DNA from: an uncultured Flavobacteriia bacterium | Lineage (GTDB): Bacteria; Bacteroidota; Bacteroidia; Flavobacteriales_D; Crocinitomicaceae | Assembly: GCA_903887095.1 (NCBI GenBank) | Contig: CAISOQ010000215.1 | Span: 1-10,979, forward strand | Reading direction: 5' to 3' | DNA: 10,979 nt | In this document: positions 4,591 through 10,979 of the stretch, piece by piece | Layout: each line of letters starts with the position of its first letter | Position numbering within the stretch: the first letter of the stretch is position 1 | The notes under the pieces: generated by a model | Databases searched by the model: none | Told to the model about the DNA's origin: nothing | What the model saw: the letters and a program-made list of their open reading frames with translations, nothing else | Made by a program: the position numbers and the translations under genes

Positions 4591-7230
4591 TCAGTCTTTT
4601 TTAGGAGTTTGTTGGTCCGTTTGAACTTCAAGTTGGAACAGATCAAAGTCGAGTTCTTCATCGTATAGTTCAAATAAGGGTTCTTCAAATGATTTCGTCG
4701 TAATTCTGCGTTCCAATGATAATAAAAGACATGGTAATAACACCAAATTCGTGAAGAGCGCTACAAAATAGGTGATAGCTGAAAGATAACCGAGAGCTTG
4801 TGTTCCTCCAAAATCTGAGAAAATAAACACTATAAATCCAAAGAACAAGATAACGGAGGTGTAAATGATACTTAATCCGGTTTCTTGAATTGAAATGGCA
4901 ACACAATCTTTCAAATCCCATCTTTTCAGCTTGAGTTCTTGCCTGTATTTTGCAAGAAAGTGAATGGTGTTATCAACTGTTATACCAAGAGCGATAGAGA
5001 AAATAAGTAAAGTGGATGGTTTTAAAGGAATATTGAACCATCCCATGATTCCGGCAGTCACAATCATTGGAATAAGGTTTGGAATCATGGAAACAATCAC
5101 CATTCGAATTGAGGAGAATAGCAAGCTCATTAGAGCAGCAATTGAAATCACAGCAAAAACAATACTTGACAGTAAGTTGGTCACCAAATACTGCGTCCCT
5201 TCCGATGCTACAACAGAAGTCCCTGTCAACACTACATCGTAGTATTCATTGTTGATAGCACTTCGAAGTTGCTGCTTGAATTGCGGTTTGGAGTAATACT
5301 TTTTGATCAACTCAGAATCTGTGTCAAACTTGTACTGCAAGTCTTCGTTTTTATTCGATATAACAGAGGTGAGGGAGTTGTAAATATTCGGATAATTGTA
5401 TATTAATGAATCAACATACTCTTTTTTACCGGCATCAACTTTTTTGTACAAACGCTCAATGTCTTTTCTATCCGGATTCATAATGCTATCAATGCGATGC
5501 TTTACTTTCTGAACTTGATCAGACACCTCGTATGAACCTACATCTCGCATTTGTGTGCGAATTCTTAAAATAAAATTAGAGGTATCTACAAGGTCCTTGA
5601 TTGAGAAAGATGAGTTGTTGTTTGTCATGCTAAAATTGTCGAGGTATTTAGCAAGACGAAGTTTATCACGTTTAGCGATGATTGTATAACGGGCAGGATT
5701 GTTGTCGTAATATGCCATGTTCACCACCTTAATGAAATCCACAATGGAAATGGTTTTCGAGAACATGGTGTCCTGGGCCATCATGGTTTGAGCCTCTTCC
5801 AATTTGTTTAAAGTATTTTTTCCAAAAAGACGGCCCTTCTCTTTGTAGTCAATCATCACCTCGAAAGGAATGGCCCCGCCGAAATTCTTTTCCATGAAAT
5901 GAATGTCCTTTAGGATAGGGTCTTTTTTCGGAAGGTCACCTGTAATGTTACCGGTTACAGTCATTTTAAACATTCCTATGGCACTGATTACGGTGATGAT
6001 AACTGTTATAATATACACCCACGTTCTTTTAAAAGCTGTGATGTATACTAGTTTGTTCATGAAACCAACAGCCATTTTTCGGTCGAGGTGCTTCAAATGT
6101 CTCTCTGGGGTGTTTCGAACAAATGAGGCTAGAATAGGAACAAGACATAACGATACGACATAACAAAGCATGATATTTATCGTGGAAATCATTCCGAATT
6201 CATAAAACTTCTCGGAGTTAGTAAACAAGAATGTCACAAATCCTAAAGCGGTGGTAACGTTTGTAAGGAACATTGCAATTCCGGTCTTACTCACAACGCG
6301 GTTCAACGCTTTCATTTTGTTACCATGCTGAGCAAGTTCTTGGTGGTATTTGTTGTAAAGATAGATGCAGTTTGGAATGCCAATCACAATCATTAATGGC
6401 GGAATTAAAGCCATCATTATAGAGATACTGTAACCCATAATTGCAATTGAACCCATGGCTTGAATTACAGAAACCCCGACAACGGTCATACATATTAGTA
6501 CTGCTCTTACTGATCGGAAAAAGAAATACATTAACAAAGAACTGACCAACATGGAAATTGCAACAAAAGTGTACATTTCCGAATTGATTCTTTTTGCCAG
6601 TATTACGCGCAAATAGGGTAGGCCGGCATAGTGTACTTCACCCATTTCCCCGCAGAAATGCTCTGCAAGTTTTTGGATATCGAAGATGACCCCAGATTTC
6701 TTTAAGTCTGTTAAGTACCTTTCATCCATGGCAACCATCATCAATGTAACATGCGTGGAATCGTTGTATAAAACTTTATTGTAAAGTGGGTTGCGTTTTA
6801 TTTCATTCTTGATTTGCTCAATAGGCTTTTCTTGATAAGTAATATCAGAGAAGATGCGCTCAATTTCAAATTTATTTTCGGTTTTATTGTTTTTGATATT
6901 GAACAAAGTGGCTTCGGAAATAACGGATTCAACCCCATCCAATTGAAGAATAGAATCGCCGAGCGTTTTCCATTTTAATAAATTCTCTTTCGTGAAAAGT
7001 GAATCGGTTTGAAGTGCTATTACGAATGTGCTGCCGTCTTCACCAAATCTTTCTTTGAAGAGGTTGTAGTTTTGAGTTGTGGGAGAATCTTTCGGTAAAA
7101 CGATGCCGTATTTGTTCTCCATACGAAGACCTGTCGCCGCATAGTAGCCCATGTAAACCGTAACTAATGTAATGAGGCCCAATACAAAAAAACGATTCTT
7201 CAGGATGAAATTTGCAATTCTATTCCACAT
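4591..7230 (-). CDS. MMPL/RND superfamily exporter, 12 transmembrane segments
   Basis: An 879-residue inner-membrane protein with the duplicated RND layout. TM1 (about 13-33) is followed by a periplasmic loop (34-215) and TM2-6 (about 217-371). TM7 (about 404-423) is followed by a longer periplasmic loop (424-682) and TM8-12 (about 684-838). An acidic cytoplasmic tail (844-879) ends the protein. The overall look (ENKYGIVLPKDSP after TM1, and ALGITVDNTIHFLAKYRQE in the second half) is that of MMPL/Patched-like and HpnN-like RND proteins, which move lipids or hydrophobic compounds using the proton gradient. D753-N754 in the second-half TM4 equivalent fits the proton-relay position. The matching place in the first half reads IGIPNCIYLYNKY, with no acid. 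No membrane-fusion or outer-membrane partner gene is adjacent, unlike HAE-type drug pumps. It is first in a unit with rfbA and a prenyl synthase. The substrate is unknown. Confidence 0.88.
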   Translation of the reverse strand: MWNRIANFILKNRFFVLGLITLVTVYMGYYAATGLRMENKYGIVLPKDSPTTQNYNLFKERFGEDGSTFVIALQTDSLFTKENLLKWKTLGDSILQLDGVESVISEATLFNIKNNKTENKFEIERIFSDITYQEKPIEQIKNEIKRNPLYNKVLYNDSTHVTLMMVAMDERYLTDLKKSGVIFDIQKLAEHFCGEMGEVHYAGLPYLRVILAKRINSEMYTFVAISMLVSSLLMYFFFRSVRAVLICMTVVGVSVIQAMGSIAIMGYSISIMMALIPPLMIVIGIPNCIYLYNKYHQELAQHGNKMKALNRVVSKTGIAMFLTNVTTALGFVTFLFTNSEKFYEFGMISTINIMLCYVVSLCLVPILASFVRNTPERHLKHLDRKMAVGFMNKLVYITAFKRTWVYIITVIITVISAIGMFKMTVTGNITGDLPKKDPILKDIHFMEKNFGGAIPFEVMIDYKEKGRLFGKNTLNKLEEAQTMMAQDTMFSKTISIVDFIKVVNMAYYDNNPARYTIIAKRDKLRLAKYLDNFSMTNNNSSFSIKDLVDTSNFILRIRTQMRDVGSYEVSDQVQKVKHRIDSIMNPDRKDIERLYKKVDAGKKEYVDSLIYNYPNIYNSLTSVISNKNEDLQYKFDTDSELIKKYYSKPQFKQQLRSAINNEYYDVVLTGTSVVASEGTQYLVTNLLSSIVFAVISIAALMSLLFSSIRMVIVSMIPNLIPMIVTAGIMGWFNIPLKPSTLLIFSIALGITVDNTIHFLAKYRQELKLKRWDLKDCVAISIQETGLSIIYTSVILFFGFIVFIFSDFGGTQALGYLSAITYFVALFTNLVLLPCLLLSLERRITTKSFEEPLFELYDEELDFDLFQLEVQTDQQTPKKD

Positions 7231-7260
7231 GCGGTTAGTGTTCTTCTAAAAAAATGAGGT

Positions 7261-7291
7261 TAAAAGTAATGATTTAAAGCCAAATCTCAAA
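7261..7291 (-). promoter_or_regulatory. Candidate Bacteroidota-type promoter for the exporter-rfbA-prenyl synthase unit
   Basis: On the minus strand TTTG (7291..7288) is followed after 19 bases by TACTTTTA (7268..7261). This matches the Bacteroidota primary-sigma consensus TTTG-N17-23-TAnnTTTG with one mismatch at the last base. Transcription would begin near 7255-7250, leaving a leader of about 20-25 nt before the exporter ATG at 7230. The -33 element lies inside one arm of the hairpin at the end of the preceding peptidase gene. Confidence 0.45.
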
Positions 7292-7307
7292 TTTTACGGT
7301 TTGAGAT
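7284..7307 (-). terminator. Weak hairpin over the peptidase stop codon, possible terminator
   Basis: The minus strand reads ATCTCAAA, an 8-nt loop, then TTTGAGAT: a perfect 8-bp inverted repeat. It spans the last codons and the TAA of the DPP5-like gene. The stem is AT-rich and no clean U-tract follows (it continues TTGGCTTTAAATC), so at best it is a leaky terminator. It lies where one would be expected, between two transcription units. Confidence 0.3.
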
Positions 7308-9327
7308 CAGTGGCCAACCATTCGAAAAATTCCCTTTGCCAGACAATACTATTTTGTGGACTTTGAACCCAGTGACCTTCCGTAGGAAAATACAAATATT
7401 TACTTCTGATTCCTTTCAGTTGAGCTGCTTGAAAGGCTTGCATTCCTTCGCTTTCAGGGACGCGAAAGTCCATTCCGCCATGAATAACCAAAATCGGTGT
7501 ATTCCAATTTGCCACATAATTGTGTGGACTGTTTTTCTTGTAATTTTCCTTGTTGACATCAAGCCAGTATGGTCCACCTTGATCCCAATTGGCAAAAAAT
7601 AATTCTTCGGTCGTGCCATACCAACTTTCTAGGTTGAATAATCCGCAGTGTGCAACAAATGTTTTGAAGCGATTCTCGTGAATGCCAGCTAACATATATA
7701 CCGAATAACCGCCATAGGATGCGCCAACTGCCCCCAATCTCGTTTCATCAACGTATGGTTCTTGCGCCGCATTGTCGATTGCAGTTAAATAATCTTTCAT
7801 GGCTTGACCTCCCCAATCTTTTGAGATGGCGTCGTTCCATTCTTGACCAAAACCTGGAAGTCCCCGGCGGTTAGGCGCAACAACAATATAACCTTTGGAA
7901 GCCATCAGTGCTAGATTCCAGCGATAAGAAAAAAACTGGCTAACCTGACTTTGCGGTCCTCCTTGGCAATAAAGCAATGCTGGGTATTTTTTAGCTGGGT
8001 CAAAGTCGGGTGGATAGACCATCCAAACGAGCATTTTTTTTCCGTCTGTTGTTTCAATCCATCGCTCTTCTGCTTTTGGCATTTTTAGCGTTTTAATCAA
8101 CTCAGTATTGGCATTTGTCAATTGAGCTAACTTGTTCTTTTTGATAGTGTAGGAAAAAATTTCTGTCGGTTCAACCATCGATTGGCGACCTGCATAAATT
8201 GTTTCACCAAAAACTGATAGACTTACAAAATCAAATTGCCCGCTTGTTAATTGACGCGTTTTTCCTGAAGTAACGTTTAGTTCAAATAGCTGTTCAGTGC
8301 CATTTTTTGGTGCAATGAAATAGATTAAATCACCATTTGGATGCCAGCAAAAACTTCCGACCGTTATGTCAAGCTCTTTTGTCAAGTCGACAATCTTACC
8401 ATCTGTTGCCATTATTTTCAATTGATTTTTGTCTGACTCAAAACCATCACGCGGCATGCTTTGCCAAGCCAATATTCCTTTGGATGAAAAGGATGGATTC
8501 ATATCGTAACCCTTGTTTCCCAGCGTCAAATTCTTTGTAGTGCCAGACAGAATATCATATTCGTATAATTCGCTGTTGGTGCTTAAAGCAAAATCTTTGC
8601 CCTGCAGTTTTTTGGAAGTATAAATGATTTTTTTGCTGTCATTGCTGTAACAAAATTGCTCGGATCCTCCCATTGGAGGAAGAATTCCATCGTAAGGTTC
8701 GCCCGTCAAAAGATCGGTCCCCGATAAAGCAATTGCTTCTCCTTCTGAAGCAATTACAATTTTGTGGAGAAACAAATGTCGGCGCATGAAGTCATCGAAA
8801 TGGTCCCAATGACGATACATTAAGTTGTCTTCGATGCGGGCATTGGCTTTCGTCAAATCAGGGTATTTATCTGAAATGGTTTGTTTTACCTTGATTGCTT
8901 CAATGGCAACAATTGATTTTTCATCTGGTGCAACTTTGAATCCTTCAAGTTCTAAATCTTTGAAATGCGAGCATTGCTTTTTTTCTTTGCCATCTGCATT
9001 CATTTTCCAGATTTGCAATCCTTCATTCTCTGCAGACATGAACCAGATTGTGTTGTTGATGCCCCATTGGGCTTCCATTTCAGTGAATGGCGTGGCCGTA
9101 ATCTGCTGTGTTTTGTTTCTTTTAAGATCGAGCACGAACAGATCTGTATTTCCTTTATTTGCTTCGAGGTCATAACTGCGTTGGCTGTAAAGCAGGAATT
9201 GACCATCAGGAGATACAGTTCCACCCGAAATTCTATTCATTTTCCAAAGTAATTCAGGAGTAAGTAATTCCTGAGACGAACAAAAATGAGCAAGCAGGAC
9301 AAATCCTGCAACAATAAAATGTTTCAT
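7294..9327 (-). CDS. Secreted S9 serine peptidase, dipeptidyl-peptidase 5 (DPP5)-like
   Basis: A 677-residue prolyl-oligopeptidase family (S9C) enzyme. Residues 1-19 form a signal peptide (hydrophobic 4-15, cleavage near CSSQ), so it acts in the periplasm. A seven-bladed beta-propeller-like domain (about 20-410) precedes an alpha/beta-hydrolase domain (about 420-677). The catalytic triad is clear: nucleophile S537 in GASYGGYS, D620 in IHGGMDFRVP and H652 in EGHWV. Long stretches, notably KYPDLTKANARI, LMYRHWD, YCQGGPQ, SYRWNL and APNRRGLPGFGQEW, resemble P. gingivalis DPP5 as I remember it, and the length is close (684 there). DPP5 removes N-terminal dipeptides with an Ala or hydrophobic second residue, supporting growth on peptides. 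The gene follows a small membrane protein gene by 23 bp. Substrate preference is inferred from resemblance. Confidence 0.93.
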   Translation of the reverse strand: MKHFIVAGFVLLAHFCSSQELLTPELLWKMNRISGGTVSPDGQFLLYSQRSYDLEANKGNTDLFVLDLKRNKTQQITATPFTEMEAQWGINNTIWFMSAENEGLQIWKMNADGKEKKQCSHFKDLELEGFKVAPDEKSIVAIEAIKVKQTISDKYPDLTKANARIEDNLMYRHWDHFDDFMRRHLFLHKIVIASEGEAIALSGTDLLTGEPYDGILPPMGGSEQFCYSNDSKKIIYTSKKLQGKDFALSTNSELYEYDILSGTTKNLTLGNKGYDMNPSFSSKGILAWQSMPRDGFESDKNQLKIMATDGKIVDLTKELDITVGSFCWHPNGDLIYFIAPKNGTEQLFELNVTSGKTRQLTSGQFDFVSLSVFGETIYAGRQSMVEPTEIFSYTIKKNKLAQLTNANTELIKTLKMPKAEERWIETTDGKKMLVWMVYPPDFDPAKKYPALLYCQGGPQSQVSQFFSYRWNLALMASKGYIVVAPNRRGLPGFGQEWNDAISKDWGGQAMKDYLTAIDNAAQEPYVDETRLGAVGASYGGYSVYMLAGIHENRFKTFVAHCGLFNLESWYGTTEELFFANWDQGGPYWLDVNKENYKKNSPHNYVANWNTPILVIHGGMDFRVPESEGMQAFQAAQLKGIRSKYLYFPTEGHWVQSPQNSIVWQREFFEWLATDLKP

Positions 9328-9350
9328 AGGAAGAAGTAATCTTTTGGCGA

Positions 9351-9560
9351 TTATTGCATTTGTTTTTCAATCTGCTCGTTGAATCCATGTGAACGGACGT
9401 AGAGAACAGAAGACCGAATGAGGGTGTAAAGCAATATCCATGACAGGTGGAAAAGAAGTATTTCTCCTTTCGAAATACTATAGTTTAGCATTAATACTGT
9501 CACATTTACAACGATTAGCAATGTGATCATTATTCTTTGAAATAGTTTGATTCCGTTCAT
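9351..9560 (-). CDS. Small two-helix membrane protein of unknown function
   Basis: An open frame of 69 residues from the ATG at 9560; an in-frame GTG at 9581 would add seven residues (LFFNCI-containing) and is judged less likely. Two hydrophobic helices (about 9-28 and 34-53) are joined by a very short turn with K31 and E33. A basic then polar C-terminus (YVRSHGFNEQIEKQMQ) follows. I do not recognise a family. The hydrophobic pattern, the lack of a competing frame and the tidy placement (23 bp before the peptidase, about 100 bp after pyrF) favour a real gene, possibly co-transcribed with the peptidase. No function is proposed. Confidence 0.55.
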   Translation of the reverse strand: MNGIKLFQRIMITLLIVVNVTVLMLNYSISKGEILLFHLSWILLYTLIRSSVLYVRSHGFNEQIEKQMQ

Positions 9561-9662
9561 AATGCAGTTAAAAAACAACACTAAAACTACGAAAGAGCAG
9601 AATAGATCTTAGAAAGAGAATGGTTAGTTATGAGTGGATGAATGTTGAAAACGGCAGTAAAA

Positions 9663-10487
9663 TCAACGAATGAACACTTTGTTTTTCAAGATGATTGACA
9701 TTTCTTTTTGCAATTTTTCTGCTTCAATTCTTGCTGCATTTGCAAAATCAGTTCCTTGCGAAGCATAAATAATTCCTCTTGAAGAGTTAACAAGCAGACC
9801 ACAATCTTCGTTCCATCCGTATTCTGCAACATCTTCCAGTGAACCACCCTGAGCTCCAACGCCGGGTACCAAGAAAAAATGATTCGGCACCAATCGACGC
9901 ACTTCACCAATCCCTTCTGCTCTGGTTGCTCCAACCACAAACATTAAATTATCAGCTGTGCCCCATTCTGAAGATTTTCGCAGCACTTTTTTGAATAATT
10001 CCTCTCCTTTGTTGTCTTGCGTCATTTGAAAATCAAGCGCGCCTTTATTTGACGTTAACGCTAACAAGATGACCCATTTATTTTCAAATTCTAGGAAAGG
10101 CGTAACACTGTCTTCTCCCATGTAAGGTGCGACGGTTACGGAATCACACTTCAAATAATCGAAAAATGTTTTTGCGTAATAAGTAGAAGTATTTCCGATG
10201 TCGCCACGTTTTGCATCTGCGATAGTGAAGATGTTTTTTGGGATATAGTCTATTGTTTTTTGCAATGATTCCCAACCTTTCGGGCCATAACACTCGTAAA
10301 ATGCAATGTTCGGTTTATAAGCAACTGCAAAATCTTTTGTGGCGTCGATGATGGCTTTATTGAACTCAAAAATAGGATCTTCAGTTTCTAATAGATGAGC
10401 AGGAATCTTGGAAAGGTCAGTATCCAATCCTACACATAAAAATGATTCTTTTAATCGAATTTGTTCGATGAGTTCTTGCCTTGTCAT
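9663..10487 (-). CDS. pyrF: Orotidine 5'-phosphate decarboxylase (type 2)
   Basis: A 274-residue cytosolic enzyme catalysing the last step of UMP synthesis, OMP to UMP plus CO2. Length and sequence fit the longer PyrF subfamily (about 270-280 residues) found in Bacteroidota, Actinobacteria and others, not the E. coli type of about 240. The signature is intact: substrate Asp in GLDTDLSKIP (20-29), K58 in AYKPN, and the catalytic DxKxxD set D91, K93, D96 in DAKRGDIGNT. A phosphate-binding tail is present as PGVGAQGG (208-215) and SSRGI (235-239). The ATG overlaps the prfA stop (ATGA), implying translational coupling. The prfA-pyrF pairing recurs in Flavobacteria and is probably a cotranscription habit with no functional link. 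About 100 bp follow before the next gene, with no clear terminator or promoter. Confidence 0.96.
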   Translation of the reverse strand: MTRQELIEQIRLKESFLCVGLDTDLSKIPAHLLETEDPIFEFNKAIIDATKDFAVAYKPNIAFYECYGPKGWESLQKTIDYIPKNIFTIADAKRGDIGNTSTYYAKTFFDYLKCDSVTVAPYMGEDSVTPFLEFENKWVILLALTSNKGALDFQMTQDNKGEELFKKVLRKSSEWGTADNLMFVVGATRAEGIGEVRRLVPNHFFLVPGVGAQGGSLEDVAEYGWNEDCGLLVNSSRGIIYASQGTDFANAARIEAEKLQKEMSIILKNKVFIR

Positions 10488-10979
10488 CCTGTAACTTCTT
10501 GTCCTTTAAGTTTTTCAGCGTTTTCAGCCATTTTCAATGCATCAATCATTTCTTTTACATCCCCATTCATAAAAGCGCTGAGGTTGTACATTGTTTTATT
10601 GATGCGGTGATCAGTGATCCGACCTTGCGGGTAATTGTAGGTTCTAATCTTTGCCGATCGGTCACCTGTTGAAACAAGTGTTTTTCGCTGTGCTGCGCGT
10701 TCATTGTGAACACGGTCTAATTCTGCTTGGTACAATCTTGAACGCAATACAGAGATCGCTTTCTCGAGGTTTTTGTGCTGTGAACGGCCATCCTGACATT
10801 CTACAACAACTCCTGTTGGAATGTGTGTCAATCGGATGGCTGATTCTGTTTTGTTAATGTGCTGTCCACCAGCTCCAGATGCCCTAAAGGTGTCTTTACG
10901 AACATCATTCATGTCAAGGTCAAAATCAACTTCCTCTGCTTCCGGCAATACAGCAACTGTTATCGCAGAAGTATGGACC
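10484..10979 (-). CDS. prfA: Peptide chain release factor 1, C-terminal part (5' end outside window)
   Basis: The frame is open to the right edge and begins in mid-gene with VHTSAITVAVLPEAEE, so the protein's N-terminal half lies beyond 10979. About 164 of roughly 360 residues are present. RF1 reads UAA and UAG stop codons and triggers peptide release. The catalytic GGQ (bases 10862-10870) stands in RASGAGGQHINKTESA. The core then continues through VECQDGRSQHKN and GDRSAKIRTYNYPQGR. HTSAxTVAV followed by PEAEE and TYNYPQGRITDHRI are typical of RF1; RF2 differs at the first. The PxT stop-recognition tripeptide would lie just outside the window. The TTG at 10948 is an internal Leu codon, not the start. 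The gene's TGA overlaps the pyrF ATG. Confidence 0.95.
   Translation of the reverse strand, partial: VHTSAITVAVLPEAEEVDFDLDMNDVRKDTFRASGAGGQHINKTESAIRLTHIPTGVVVECQDGRSQHKNLEKAISVLRSRLYQAELDRVHNERAAQRKTLVSTGDRSAKIRTYNYPQGRITDHRINKTMYNLSAFMNGDVKEMIDALKMAENAEKLKGQEVTG

Noticed and set aside
8825..9175. Plus-strand open frame of 116 codons with hydrophobic stretches
   Set aside because: It lies wholly antisense to the DPP5-like gene, whose propeller sequence is well supported here. The frame is rich in Ser, Phe and Cys as expected for a shadow, and it has no recognisable domain.
9561..9662. Promoter or terminator in the gap after pyrF
   Set aside because: The minus strand contains TAGTTTTA, close to a -7 box, but there is no TTTG or TTG at the right distance. 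No stable hairpin followed by a T-run was found.
10484..10948. Short reading of the release factor as a complete gene starting at 10948
   Set aside because: The codon at 10948 is an internal TTG (Leu). The frame continues upstream with HTSAITVAV, conserved RF1 sequence, to the window edge, so the gene is truncated by the window and is not small.

Overview
The window looks like chromosomal DNA of a Bacteroidota bacterium, probably a member of the Flavobacteriales. This is judged from the AT-rich sequence, the near absence of Shine-Dalgarno sequences, a periplasmic S9 peptidase resembling Porphyromonas gingivalis DPP5, the adjacency of prfA and pyrF, and a small ECF-sigma-linked membrane protein of a type I recall from this phylum. 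All supported genes lie on the minus strand, so transcription runs from high to low coordinates. No tRNA, rRNA, CRISPR array, insertion sequence or phage element was seen, and no non-coding gap exceeds about 110 bp.

In transcription order, the first block (10979 to about 7294) holds the 3' part of prfA (release factor 1), pyrF (OMP decarboxylase, ATGA overlap with prfA), a two-helix membrane protein of about 69 residues with no recognised function, and a secreted DPP5-like dipeptidyl peptidase. A weak hairpin covers the end of the peptidase gene.

The second block (7291 to 2756) is a tight three-gene unit: a large MMPL/RND-type exporter, rfbA (dTDP-glucose synthesis) and a trans-polyprenyl diphosphate synthase. 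Gaps are 3 bp and then a 1-base TAATG overlap. A good match to the Bacteroidota TTTG-N19-TAnnTTTG promoter lies just upstream. The theme suggests cell-envelope lipid or glycan supply, but no substrate is shown.

The third block (2755 to 1) is the most interesting. It encodes an ECF sigma factor, a small single-span putative anti-sigma factor, a membrane-anchored CpxP/CnrX-like periplasmic protein, an MbnP-family protein and a two-CxxCH MauG/MbnH-type di-heme peroxidase that runs off the window. The last four genes are nearly or actually overlapping. The first three resemble the Cupriavidus CnrH/CnrY/CnrX metal-sensing module. The last two resemble the MbnP/MbnH pair, in which a di-heme enzyme oxidises a tryptophan of MbnP to kynurenine so that it can bind copper. 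I infer a self-contained, envelope-sensing, copper- or redox-responsive operon without methanobactin genes in view. Two of its genes appear to start with TTG.
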